A stretch of DNA of 64,000 bases, from the NCBI RefSeq assembly GCF_016765585.1, contig NZ_JAESWC010000002.1, positions 186,001 through 250,000 of the forward strand. The letters are read 5' to 3'. The first letter of the stretch is position 1. The number at the start of each line of letters is the position of its first letter. The notes beneath the pieces are model-generated. The model worked only from the letters and a program-made list of their open reading frames with translations, was not told the origin of the DNA and searched no databases. Source of the DNA: Clostridium rhizosphaerae (lineage in GTDB: Bacteria > Bacillota > Clostridia > Clostridiales > Clostridiaceae). Made by a program: the position numbers and the translations under genes. Shown in pieces: positions 38,459 through 49,541 of the stretch.

Positions 38459-38491
38459 ATTATATATCTATTTATTTCAAAATTTTGTCAT
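38459..38491 (-). promoter_or_regulatory. spoIIGA: Candidate Spo0A-dependent spoIIG promoter
   Basis: On the minus strand ATGACA and TATAAT are separated by 21 bases, longer than the usual 17. TGACAAA, one mismatch from the Spo0A box TGnCGAA, overlaps the -35. The Bacillus spoIIG promoter has the same long spacing (22) and overlapping 0A boxes. The position, 22 bases before the start codon, is suitable. Confidence 0.5.
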
Positions 38492-38568
38492 TTTATATCA
38501 CGGCTTATTATTTTTTAAATCAAAAATATGCCAAATTACATCACATTTAAACCAAAAATATTTAAAAA

Positions 38569-38594
38569 TAAAAAAAGTGCCATAGGCACTTTTA
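38569..38594 (-). terminator. Terminator of ftsZ
   Basis: The stem AAGTGCC/GGCACTT has a two-base loop and seven T on the minus strand. It overlaps the last codons of ftsZ. Confidence 0.85.
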
Positions 38595-39674
38595 TCTTTT
38601 AGAAGACCTTCTTAAGAAAGCAGGTATTTCCAAATCTGTTTCATCATATTTTTCTTTTTCTAAAGTGAATGCAGCTTCGTTTTTCGGATTAGCAGTTTTG
38701 GTAACCTTAGCTTCGGATTTTTCATTTTCAAATCCGGTTGCTATTACTGTAATTCTGATTTCATCCTTTAAATTTTCATCAATAACTGCACCAACAATTA
38801 TATTAGCGTCAGGATCAGCCGCTTGTTGTACTATTTCAGCTGCCTCGTTCATTTCAATTAAGGAAAAGTCTTGTCCACCTGTTATATTTAGCAGTACACC
38901 TGTTGCTCCTACAATAGAAGTTTCAAGCAAAGGACTAGATATAGCTTGTTTAGCTGCGTCTTGTGCACGACTATCACCACGGCCTTCTCCTGTACCCATA
39001 TGTGCTAAACCTTTGTCAATCATTATTGTCTTAACATCGGCAAAGTCTAAGTTTACAAGTCCTGGAATTGTTATAAGGTCTGAAATACCCTGCACACCTT
39101 GTCTTAAAACATCATCAGCTAACCTGAAAGATTCTACTAAAGGTGTTTTTTTATCAACAATGCTCAAGAGTCTTTCATTAGGTATTGTTACAAGTGTATC
39201 AACCCTATCCTTTAAATTTTTAATTCCAAGCTCTGCATTAAGCATTCTTTTTCTTCCCTCAAATGGAAATGGCTTAGTAACAACTCCTACAGTTAAAATT
39301 CCCATGGATTTTGCTATCTCAGCTATAACTGGAGCAGCACCTGTACCTGTACCTCCGCCCATACCAGCAGTTATAAATACCATATCTGCACCCTTTATAG
39401 CTTGGGCAATTTCATCCTTGCTTTCTTCGGCAGCTTTCATACCAATTTCCGGATTAGCGCCGGCTCCTAATCCTTTTGTCAGCTTATCACCAATTTGTAT
39501 TTTTTGAGATGCTTGTGACAGCATCAATGCCTGTTTATCAGTATTTACAACTATAAACTCAACATTTTTAAGTCCACCTTTAATCATTCTGTTTACGGCG
39601 TTATTACCTCCTCCACCGCAACCTATAACTTTAATCTGCGCAAATTGTTGAATTTCAACATCAAAATCTAGCAC
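38592..39674 (-). CDS. ftsZ: Cell division protein FtsZ
   Basis: The tubulin-like GTPase that forms the division ring. It has [13 protein letters not shown] near the start, the tubulin signature [13 protein letters not shown] (near 105), the synergy-loop NLDFADVKT and a C-terminal peptide [14 protein letters not shown] (347-360), which binds FtsA and SepF. The length is normal. It follows ftsA with a 15-base gap. The same pair precedes spoIIGA in other clostridia. Confidence 0.97.
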   Translation of the reverse strand: MLDFDVEIQQFAQIKVIGCGGGGNNAVNRMIKGGLKNVEFIVVNTDKQALMLSQASQKIQIGDKLTKGLGAGANPEIGMKAAEESKDEIAQAIKGADMVFITAGMGGGTGTGAAPVIAEIAKSMGILTVGVVTKPFPFEGRKRMLNAELGIKNLKDRVDTLVTIPNERLLSIVDKKTPLVESFRLADDVLRQGVQGISDLITIPGLVNLDFADVKTIMIDKGLAHMGTGEGRGDSRAQDAAKQAISSPLLETSIVGATGVLLNITGGQDFSLIEMNEAAEIVQQAADPDANIIVGAVIDENLKDEIRITVIATGFENEKSEAKVTKTANPKNEAAFTLEKEKYDETDLEIPAFLRRSSKR

Positions 39675-39689
39675 AATAATACCTCCCTA

Positions 39690-40934
39690 TTAGAAAAAAT
39701 CTGCTAAAAATCCTTTGATTTTTGATAATACTCCTTTATCTTCCGAATAACTTTTCTCTTCGAAAGAACCCTTTTTCTTTGTGTTATAGATACCCTTACT
39801 ATTGTTAGGAGACTCACTAAAATGAGCAGTATTAACTACATCTTTTATTATTCCTATGGATGTGTTATGAATCGGAGTTGAGGCACCAACATATTCCGGT
39901 GTTCCTATTCTTACAGGTTTATCAAATATTTGTCTAGCAAAATCACAAATACCATCAAATAATGCTATTCCGCCACCGACAATTACAATTCCGGAAACAG
40001 CTTCATTAAAACCACTGTTTTTCAGTTTATAATCGATGATTTGTAAGAATTCTTCAACTCTGGCTTCAATAATTTGTTTTAATATTGATACATCGACACT
40101 AATGCTATCATATGTCTTAACACTCTCAGCATCAAAACTATCAAGCAATACTAAGTTTCCATACTTAATTTTTAATTTTTCAGCCTCAGAAAATGGTATT
40201 TTTAAACAAATAGATATATCATTAGTTATTGTATTACCACCAAGAGGAACTGTTTCTGTGAATATTATATCATTCTTTTTATGAATAGAAATATCTATTT
40301 TTTCAGAGCCAATATCTATAAGTGCTGTTCCCATATTTATTTCATCCTTTTTCATTGAAGCCTTTGATACAGCTAACGGTTCAAGAACTATACCATTAAC
40401 ATTAATTCCTGCTTTATTAACACTTTTAATCAAGTTTGCAACTATAGTTGTTTGTGCTAAAATTATATGTGCATCCACTTCAAGCTTCATACCTGACATT
40501 CCTATAGGATCCTTTATATTATCATAACTGTCAATAATGTATTGCCTAGGTATTACACCAATTATTTCCTCACCAGATGGTATTGATACAATTTTCGCGG
40601 CATTTAAAACTCTTTGAACATCTCTCTTAGTTATCTCTCTATCCTCTGAAGATATTGCTACAACACCATTGTTTGGTATCAGCTTACAAATTCCACCAGG
40701 AAGTGATATATATGCATTTTCAATAGAAATATCAAGCATTCCAGATAGTTGTTCAATAGAATTTCTTATAGCTTCAGAAGTGCTATCAATATCAACTACG
40801 ACTCCCTTTTTCAAACCACTACACTTGACAGATGTAACTCCTGATATTTGAAGTCTGCCTTGTTTATCTAATTTTCCGGCAGCGCTACATATTTTAGAAG
40901 ATCCGATATCGATTCCCACTATGTATTCATCCAT
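39690..40934 (-). CDS. ftsA: Cell division protein FtsA
   Basis: An actin-fold ATPase that tethers FtsZ to the membrane. It has phosphate-1 VGIDIGSSKICSA (5-17), phosphate-2 ALIDIGSEKIDISI (near 205) and the adenosine motif IVIVGGGIALFDGI. The C-terminal 15 residues (LSKIKGFLADFF) form the amphipathic membrane helix. 414 residues is usual. It starts the ftsA-ftsZ unit; a GT and pilT lie upstream with their own terminator. Confidence 0.95.
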   Translation of the reverse strand: MDEYIVGIDIGSSKICSAAGKLDKQGRLQISGVTSVKCSGLKKGVVVDIDSTSEAIRNSIEQLSGMLDISIENAYISLPGGICKLIPNNGVVAISSEDREITKRDVQRVLNAAKIVSIPSGEEIIGVIPRQYIIDSYDNIKDPIGMSGMKLEVDAHIILAQTTIVANLIKSVNKAGINVNGIVLEPLAVSKASMKKDEINMGTALIDIGSEKIDISIHKKNDIIFTETVPLGGNTITNDISICLKIPFSEAEKLKIKYGNLVLLDSFDAESVKTYDSISVDVSILKQIIEARVEEFLQIIDYKLKNSGFNEAVSGIVIVGGGIALFDGICDFARQIFDKPVRIGTPEYVGASTPIHNTSIGIIKDVVNTAHFSESPNNSKGIYNTKKKGSFEEKSYSEDKGVLSKIKGFLADFF

Positions 40935-41056
40935 TAAGTCCTTTCCCCCCTTACAAGAGAACCCTAACTTATATATTCAACAAGAATTCCGTTTTTCCTC
41001 TTAATTTTTTGTTTTTTTATAATATTTTCTTATTTTTTATTTTTAATGAGTAAATA

Positions 41057-41090
41057 TAAAAAAAGATAGCTGTATAAAGCTATCTTCTTT
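41057..41090 (-). terminator. Terminator of the glycosyltransferase gene
   Basis: The stem AAGATAGCT/AGCTATCTT has a six-base loop and seven T on the minus strand. Confidence 0.8.
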
Positions 41091-41095
41091 TATAT

Positions 41096-42385
41096 TTAGT
41101 TTACTTTTTCTAATTCAGAAATATTAACGCTTCGAGTATGAACTGTATGGCTCCACTCCTTATTATTCTTATCTAATATTCCCTGAACAGATATAGGAAT
41201 CCATGTTAATGTATAAATAGGGAATATTAAATAGTATAGGAAAACTCTAAAAGTAAGTTTTTTATCCATTATTAACAATATAGGAGTATATATAAATTGT
41301 AATACTGAAACTATAATAATAACTACAGTCATTGTATCAATACTTGCAGAATTAAAAACTGAATGTAAAGCACTTGATAAACTTTGTATCTTAAATAAAG
41401 AATCAATTTTGTTAAAGAAATCAACAAGAAGCGCAACACCTAATAATACGGTAATAATAGGTTGAATACTATACAATGCACAGTCCAATGCGCTAAAATT
41501 TAATTCTTTTATTGCTTTTTTTACAAGTTTGAAAAAGTATCTTTCTGCTACATCAGCATATCCTTGCATCCATCTTTTTCTTTGCCACCAAGATTGTGCT
41601 AAAGTAAGAGGTTTTTCGTCATAAACAACTGCGTCATGAGCCCATCCTACTTTTTTTCCATTAAGAACTAATTTACAGGTAAACTCCAAATCCTCAGTTA
41701 AGCAGGTTGCTCCCCAGCCCAACTCCTTCAAAATTTCAGTATCTATGCAGCATCCTGTACCTCCAAGTTGATTTGAAAGGCCTAAATTTCTTCTAGATAA
41801 TTGAAACATTCTGTTAGAAGTCCAAAAAGCAACTGAGTATGCGCCAGTTATCCAAGTATCGTGAGGATTTTTGCTATCAAGATATCCTTGAACAACCTTA
41901 AAGCCTTCTAATAACTTTTTATTCATCTCTCTTAAAAAATTTCTTGATGCTAGATTATCAGCATCAAAAATAACGACAGCATCATATTTTTTATCCATTT
42001 TAAATATTTTATCAAACATCCACTCTAAGGCAAAACCCTTACCACGTTTTGTTTTGCTGGATCTTTCATGAACAATTGCACCAGCAGCTCTTCCCTTAGC
42101 AGCAGTCTTGTCTGTACAATTATCAGCAATTATAAATATATCATACAGTTCCTTAGGATAATCTAATCTTTTCAAACTATGGATAATATCTTGGATTACC
42201 TTTTCCTCGTTATGTGCTGCAACTATTAATGCAAAGCTTTTTTTAGGCTCTACATCTTCTGATTCTTTTTTTCTATAAAGACCAAAAAAAGAAATGCATA
42301 AATAATACATTGAAATAATAAATATTAACTTACTCAAAATCAGGAGAAGAGTCTCCATTATTGATTTTATAATATCCAATATCAA
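41096..42385 (-). CDS. Membrane family-2 glycosyltransferase (processive type)
   Basis: A 429-residue integral membrane glycosyltransferase: one N-terminal TM (about 8-28), a GT-A domain with VAAHNEEKVI, DADN (metal-binding Asp), TEDLEFTCK and the QRKRW (QxxRW) motif of processive beta-glycan synthases, then three or four C-terminal TMs. This is the layout of cellulose, hyaluronan and poly-GlcNAc synthases. The product is unknown. It sits between pilT and ftsA with its own terminator and is therefore probably monocistronic. Confidence 0.85.
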   Translation of the reverse strand: MILDIIKSIMETLLLILSKLIFIISMYYLCISFFGLYRKKESEDVEPKKSFALIVAAHNEEKVIQDIIHSLKRLDYPKELYDIFIIADNCTDKTAAKGRAAGAIVHERSSKTKRGKGFALEWMFDKIFKMDKKYDAVVIFDADNLASRNFLREMNKKLLEGFKVVQGYLDSKNPHDTWITGAYSVAFWTSNRMFQLSRRNLGLSNQLGGTGCCIDTEILKELGWGATCLTEDLEFTCKLVLNGKKVGWAHDAVVYDEKPLTLAQSWWQRKRWMQGYADVAERYFFKLVKKAIKELNFSALDCALYSIQPIITVLLGVALLVDFFNKIDSLFKIQSLSSALHSVFNSASIDTMTVVIIIVSVLQFIYTPILLIMDKKLTFRVFLYYLIFPIYTLTWIPISVQGILDKNNKEWSHTVHTRSVNISELEKVN

Positions 42386-42478
42386 TCCCCCCTAGTTCAC
42401 AGATATTTTAACACAATTTTTTTGTAATTACTATAGGGTTTACTAATTATTTTAATAATTTTAACGAACTCAACGGCT

Positions 42479-43534
42479 CTAATATGTTATAAGCCTGCCG
42501 AGCATCTCTTTATCAATTGCATATGTAAGGGCAGTTTCGCTTGAAATATAACCTTTCCTATAAAGCTCAGATAAAGCATTATCCATAGTTTTCATACCAT
42601 ATTTTGCACCTGTCTGCACCGCAGATTCAATTTGATGGGTTTTTCCTTCCCTGACCAAGTTTTGTATGGCTGGAGTTGCAATCATAACCTCTAAGGCCGC
42701 TACCCTGCCATTTCCAGAAGATGTAGGAAGCAATTGCTGTGAAATAATTCCTTGCAATACTGCGGCAAGTTGTACTTTAATTTGCTGCTGCTGAAATGGT
42801 GGAAAAACGTCAATAATTCTATCTATAGTTTTTGCAGCACCTATTGTATGAAGTGTAGAGAATACCAAATGACCTGTTTCTGCAGCAGTAATTGCTATTG
42901 ATATCGTTTCAATATCTCTCATTTCACCAACAAGTATTACATCGGGATCTTCACGGAGTACCGATTTTAATGCATTTTGGTAACTAAGACTATCTTTCCC
43001 AATTTCTCTTTGATTTATAATAGATTTATTATGTTTATGTAAATATTCAACCGGATCCTCAAGTGTAATTATATGTGCTGGCCTTGTCATATTGATTTCA
43101 TTAATCATTGCAGCTAATGTGGTGCTTTTACCGCTTCCTGTAGGACCAGTAACAAGAACCAAGCCTCTTTGTTTATTAGTCAAATCCTTTATAACAGAAG
43201 GAAACTCCAAGCTTTCCAATGTAGGTATGTCCAAGGATACTACTCTTATAGCTAATGCATCACTGCCACGCTGTTTAAAAATATTTACTCTAAATCTTCC
43301 TAGACCATTAATAGAATATGAGGTATCTATTTCACCATCTTTTAAATATTTTTTTAGATCCTCATCATTTAATATCTGCTTTACAAAACTTTCTGTGTCA
43401 CTTGGAACTAATCTATTTAAATCTTCCTGAATTAATTCTCCATTAACCCTAATTGTAGGAGGTATACCTACTGTCAAATGTAAATCGGAAGCTTTTTTAC
43501 TTATAGTCAATTCCAAAAGTTCGTTAAATGTCAT
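42479..43534 (-). CDS. pilT: Type IV pilus retraction ATPase PilT
   Basis: A hexameric ATPase that disassembles pili for twitching motility. Walker A is GPTGSGKSTTLAAMI (near 130), the Asp box is ITLEDPVEY, Walker B is ILVGEMRD, and the His box is HLVFSTLHT. The PilT-specific C-terminal AIQNLVREGK motif is present. 351 residues is normal. No other pilus gene is in the window, so it is a detached pilT as in several clostridia. AGGGGG precedes the ATG. Confidence 0.95.
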   Translation of the reverse strand: MTFNELLELTISKKASDLHLTVGIPPTIRVNGELIQEDLNRLVPSDTESFVKQILNDEDLKKYLKDGEIDTSYSINGLGRFRVNIFKQRGSDALAIRVVSLDIPTLESLEFPSVIKDLTNKQRGLVLVTGPTGSGKSTTLAAMINEINMTRPAHIITLEDPVEYLHKHNKSIINQREIGKDSLSYQNALKSVLREDPDVILVGEMRDIETISIAITAAETGHLVFSTLHTIGAAKTIDRIIDVFPPFQQQQIKVQLAAVLQGIISQQLLPTSSGNGRVAALEVMIATPAIQNLVREGKTHQIESAVQTGAKYGMKTMDNALSELYRKGYISSETALTYAIDKEMLGRLITY

Positions 43535-43567
43535 TTTTATCCCCCTTGTATAAAATGATGCCCGTAA

Positions 43568-44338
43568 CTAAATCATATTATTATAGCTTAACCAAATATC
43601 TGCTGCCTTATAGGCCTGATATTTTAACATACTTTCTCCATTTATTATTAGTGCACCATATTCTCTTGCTTCTTTTAAAAATCTTGTTAATTTAGGATTA
43701 TAAACTAAATCGTAAACAATGCAGCCCATTGCCAATTGATTAATAGCCACGGGGCTAATATTTTTATAATTTACTCCTCCTAAAGGTGTACAATTTACAA
43801 TAATATTATATTTTGTCAAGTCATTAACATCTTTAAGGTCCCTGATATTACAAAATTTATTAAAATAATCATTTGACCTTGCGATATCCCTTGCGGCTAT
43901 ATCAATGCTCTCACATTTTAAATCCTGAAGTGCAACTGCTATACATTTAGCTGCGCCGCCATTTCCAATAACTAGTGCATGTTTACCTTCTAGATTTAAG
44001 TTATACTCTTCTAAACTCTTAATAAATCCAAAATAATCAGTGTTGAAACCAACTAGAGTTTTATCTTTTACTAACACAGTATTAACCGCATTTATTCTAT
44101 CTGCTGGATAGGTTAATTTATCTAAATATTTTATAATACTTTCTTTATAAGGAATAGTAACATTAAATCCTATGATTTGCTCTTCTGACAAGCCTTTTAT
44201 AAAGTGTGGCAAATCGCTATGGGATATATCAAAAATCTCATAGGTAAGTTTAACCGCTTTTTTCAAGTAATAATCATTATGTATTGAGGGAGATGAAGAA
44301 TATTGTATATTTTCCCCTAAAAGACCGCATTTTTTCAA
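43568..44338 (-). CDS. aroE: Shikimate dehydrogenase
   Basis: Reduces 3-dehydroshikimate with NADPH in aromatic amino acid synthesis. It has GLLGENIQYSSSPSIHN (shikimate-binding Ser residues), FNVTIPYKE (catalytic Lys), NTDYFGF, the NADPH loop IGNGGAAKCIA and a C-terminal NGESMLKYQA. I use the TTG at 44338, which follows AGGAG by 7 bases; the ATG nine codons earlier is on the wrong side of that site. That makes 256 residues. No other aro gene is near. Confidence 0.94.
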   Translation of the reverse strand: MKKCGLLGENIQYSSSPSIHNDYYLKKAVKLTYEIFDISHSDLPHFIKGLSEEQIIGFNVTIPYKESIIKYLDKLTYPADRINAVNTVLVKDKTLVGFNTDYFGFIKSLEEYNLNLEGKHALVIGNGGAAKCIAVALQDLKCESIDIAARDIARSNDYFNKFCNIRDLKDVNDLTKYNIIVNCTPLGGVNYKNISPVAINQLAMGCIVYDLVYNPKLTRFLKEAREYGALIINGESMLKYQAYKAADIWLSYNNMI

Positions 44339-44423
44339 TATATCACTCCTAAAACTTTTATACACCTAAGTATTCAACATTTACAGCCGAAATCCTTTTA
44401 TTGAAATGTAGAATTCATATAAA

Positions 44424-44520
44424 TATAAACAACTTCAACTATAAACTTACAAACAATAAAAAAGCATTGAAGATTTGCTATTTTTATTGTCTGTAAGTTT
44501 AGTTTTCGTATTGTATATCT
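44424..44520. repeat. Long palindromic repeat, family B, copy 2
   Basis: The inverted, almost identical partner of 26092-26188. Along about 95 bases only a few positions differ. Central AAATCTTCAAT flanked by GC on both sides is seen on the minus strand. It lies between the aroE start and the terminator of the sigK fragment. Confidence 0.85.
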
Positions 44521-44536
44521 ATAAATTAGCATAAAT

Positions 44537-44584
44537 TAAAACAGTAAGAAATATTCAGGTTTTTGATATTTCTTACTGTTTTAA
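44537..44584 (-). terminator. Terminator after the sigK fragment
   Basis: A 17-bp stem (AAAACAGTAAGAAATAT with its complement) encloses a loop of about 12 bases. The minus strand has only a modest T-run after it. It stands 20 bases beyond the sigK stop. Confidence 0.75.
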
Positions 44585-44605
44585 AGTAAATATTCACTAA
44601 GTTAC

Positions 44606-44899
44606 CTACTTACTTACATTATTTAATTCCTTAAATAGCTTCTTTAAAGCTCTCTTTTCTATTCTTGAAACATATGATCTTGAAATACCTAAAAGCTTTG
44701 CAATTTCTCTTTGTGTTTTTGGTTTACCGTCTAGTAGCCCATATCTCATTTCAATTACAAGCTTTTCTCTTTGAGCGAGGCAGTTGTCAATTTTACTGTA
44801 TAATTTTTTTACTTGAATCTTGTTTTCAACAACCTCAATTATGGAATCATCATCACTGCTAAGTACATCCATAAGAGATATTTCATTGCCTACGGCAGG
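44606..44899 (-). pseudogene. sigK: C-terminal third of sigma-K, cut at the skin-type junction
   Basis: The frame encodes the last 97 codons of mother-cell sigma-K. Region 4 is intact, with KTQREIAKLLGISRSYVSR and RIEKRALKKLF. It reads back to GNEISLMDVL and three further codons (Pro-Ala-Val), then hits a stop at 44900-44902. The N-terminal two thirds (regions 1-3) are absent from the whole window. No ribosome site serves the internal ATG at 44872, so this piece is not a gene by itself. The break falls on AATGA in the GNE codons, as far as I recall the crossover pentamer of the Bacillus skin element. Either a DNA element interrupts sigK or the gene is broken. Confidence 0.9.
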
Positions 44900-44996
44900 T
44901 TATATGTCTTATCATTAAAATTCCTACATATTATATATAAGCAGTTTTCATTCATTAAACTATAAGATACATCTATATTATACTAAAATAGTTTTA

Positions 44997-45036
44997 GAAA
45001 CACCTGCATAGTAGCATTGGCATATGCAGGTGTTTC
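44997..45036. terminator. Bidirectional hairpin left of the PTS operon
   Basis: A perfect 14-bp stem (GAAACACCTGCATA and its complement) with a 12-base loop, followed by T-rich sequence on the plus strand. On the minus strand it would stop transcripts from bglA before they reach the sigK fragment. Confidence 0.75.
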
Positions 45037-45057
45037 TTTATATATTTTTAATTTTAT

Positions 45058-45150
45058 TCACTCATTATCATTAGCAGCAGAACTTTCAGCCAACAGTATG
45101 ACGGTAGATATTCCAATCTCACTTGAAGCACCTGTGATAAGATTACTTTC
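45058..45150 (-). pseudogene. Remnant of a short-chain dehydrogenase N-terminus
   Basis: Just after the bglA stop, a minus-strand frame reads NLITGASSEIGISTVILLAE, the TGxxxGIG nucleotide-binding turn of short-chain dehydrogenases, before ending at a stop. A frameshift separates it from a preceding Lys-Lys-Val-Ile. Only about 28 codons survive and none of the catalytic Ser-Tyr-Lys part. It is probably debris from an earlier insertion or deletion here. Confidence 0.45.
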
Positions 45151-45157
45151 TTCCTGT

Positions 45158-47975
<2,818 letters not shown>

Positions 47976-47996
47976 TTTTATTTACTCCTTTCTTAA

Positions 47997-48053
47997 TAAA
48001 AAAAGCCAGACTTATCACTACTGATTAAGTCTAGCCCTTATTTGGTAACTATC
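47997..48053 (-). promoter_or_regulatory. Second RAT antiterminator/terminator, before EIIBC
   Basis: The terminator stem GCCAGACTTATC with its near complement (48005-48035) is followed by seven T on the minus strand. GATAGTTACCAAATAAGGGCTAGAC (48029-48053, given for position only) resembles a RAT element, with the GTTAC and AGGGC hallmarks, and overlaps the 5' arm of the terminator. It covers the end of the antiterminator gene. Binding of LicT/BglG would let transcription continue into EIIBC and the glycosidase. Confidence 0.65.
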
Positions 48054-48887
48054 TTATTTCTTAATATATTATTGATATGAATCATTAAATAACCTTTTTC
48101 TGCATTACTGATTTCCACTTGGAAGCGATACTCAATATATTCCTTGATCATTTCCACACACTTAGTGGTCTTTGGATATTCGATTAAAGACAAAATCATC
48201 TTTAGAAAGCTCATCATCTTATTTCTTAGAAAAGATTCGAGAGCTAAAATATCTAAGATGTGTAAGAAATCTTTCATAAGGAATAGATTCTTTGTCTAAA
48301 GTAATTTCAAAGTAGTTCTCAACAAGCTCGATAATCTTCTGGATAAATTGATTTCGATTGGTTTCTTCATCTGTACTTCCGAGCACATTAATCAAATGAT
48401 GCGCAATAAATCCTGCTTCATCTAGCTTGAGCCTTACATCATATTTTGCTTCAATCTTATCTAGAGCGGCTTTACCCACGTTAAATTCTTTGCTATGGAA
48501 CCTTTTGATCTCATTTAGGTTCTCATTGACTAGATTAATGCCCATTTTTGATCTTTCAACCGCAGAACTGATATGGTCCGCAAGCATTAAATAAGCAATA
48601 GGATTAGGTTCGATTCCTGTTTCCTTTTGAGATTCGTCCAAGATTTCGATAGCCATTTCAAAAAAGGAAGAATCAATTTGTTCAATGAAATCTAAATAAC
48701 GACTTTTCTCATTTTCTTTTAAAGTGAATATTTTTTCGATGTTTTTTTCTTCTACAACATCTCCAACTTTTTTATTCCATGCGATTCCTTTTCCCATCAA
48801 TACTACTTCATTCTGATGGTCCTTGGATGTTAGTACATTATTGTTGATGATTCGAGTAATCTTAAATCTACAATCTTTATTTCGCAT
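48038..48887 (-). pseudogene. licT: LicT/BglG transcriptional antiterminator, frame broken in PRD2
   Basis: The first 222 codons (48219-48887) give an intact RNA-binding CAT domain (1-57) and PRD1 with both His residues (LADHISSAVER; FIAHHLIN), then enter PRD2 at RFLTHLRYF and stop. The rest of PRD2 continues in another frame (to 48038), including TTKCVEMIKEYIEYRF and the second PRD2 His in YLMIHINNI. At least one frameshift is needed, and the in-frame stop at 48219 may be a second lesion. Intact relatives have about 280 residues. It overlaps the EIIA gene by 11 bases. Confidence 0.85.
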
Positions 48888-49347
48888 CCATAATCACATC
48901 CTCTAATGATAATGAACCTATCTCATCATATACAGATAATTCATAGTCATTCCAGTTTGTCACTACTATGATGACGGTGGGATCAATGTTATTGCTTTTT
49001 AGAAATTCAATATCAAAATCTAACAGTTTCTCACCTTTTTCGATAGATTGACCACTATTTACATGAACTGTAAATCCTTCACCTTCTAAGTTCACTGTAT
49101 CAATTCCAATATGGATCAAAATTTCTAATCCATCTTTTCTTTTGAGCCCAATGGCATGCTTGGTTGGGAAGACCATGGTGATCTCTCCCGAAATCGGACT
49201 AAATACTTTACCATTAGATGGATAGATTCCGATGCCTTTTCCGATCAATCCTTCACTAAACGTTGAATCATTAACATCTCTAAGTTTGATTAAGCTTCCT
49301 TGAACTGGTGAGTTAATACTAAAATCCTTTTTCAACCAATTAAACAT
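48877..49347 (-). CDS. PTS EIIA component, glucose family
   Basis: A 156-residue phosphocarrier passing phosphate from HPr to the EIIBC protein. The phosphorylated His is in EILIHIGIDTVNLEG, preceded by SPVQGSLIKL and followed by GEKLLDFD, all typical of the Glc-family EIIA. It is the first gene of the operon; AAGGAGG lies a few bases upstream. A single-domain EIIA placed before the antiterminator is less common than the fused form. Confidence 0.93.
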   Translation of the reverse strand: MFNWLKKDFSINSPVQGSLIKLRDVNDSTFSEGLIGKGIGIYPSNGKVFSPISGEITMVFPTKHAIGLKRKDGLEILIHIGIDTVNLEGEGFTVHVNSGQSIEKGEKLLDFDIEFLKSNNIDPTVIIVVTNWNDYELSVYDEIGSLSLEDVIMDAK

Positions 49348-49383
49348 ACTTGCCTCCTTTCTTACGAAATCCGGCTTGGCCTA

Positions 49384-49446
49384 AACAAAAAAAGACCAAT
49401 ACCAATAAAATTGATGTTGATCTCGCCTACTTAAAGTAACAATTCG
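49384..49446 (-). promoter_or_regulatory. RAT antiterminator overlapping a leader terminator (LicT target)
   Basis: On the minus strand, GAATTGTTACTTTAAGTAGG and the next GCGAGATC form the RAT stem-loop pattern (ATTGTTACT...AGGC) known for the LicT/SacT family. Its 3' arm overlaps a terminator, GATCAACATCAA pairing with TTGGTATTGGTC and followed by seven T (49384-49422). This is the classical switch: without antiterminator, transcription ends before the EIIA gene. Confidence 0.85.
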
Positions 49447-49460
49447 AACTATCTATTTAC

Positions 49461-49499
49461 ATTGTAATGTTAATACTTTTTTTGTCAATAACGTTTTCA
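49461..49499 (-). promoter_or_regulatory. Promoter of the PTS operon with cre-like site
   Basis: TTGACA and TACAAT are separated by 16 bases on the minus strand and would start RNA just before the RAT. TGAAAACGTTATTG, 12 of 14 matches to the catabolite-responsive element, overlaps the -35. CcpA bound there would block transcription when preferred sugars are present. Confidence 0.7.
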
Positions 49500-49541
49500 C
49501 ATATTATTTTCGCTCTTTGCTCTATTTTTATGTTGCCGCAT

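Noticed and set aside
38665-39507. 280-codon plus-strand frame
   Set aside because: It is exactly antisense to ftsZ, has low-complexity Ser/Ile composition and no ribosome site; it is a shadow of ftsZ codons.
44606-44872. Independent 88-residue sigma-like gene starting at the internal ATG
   Set aside because: The ATG is the Met of SLMDVL in sigma-K, has no ribosome site, and the sigma-K homology continues upstream of it for six or more codons. It is a fragment, not a separate small gene.
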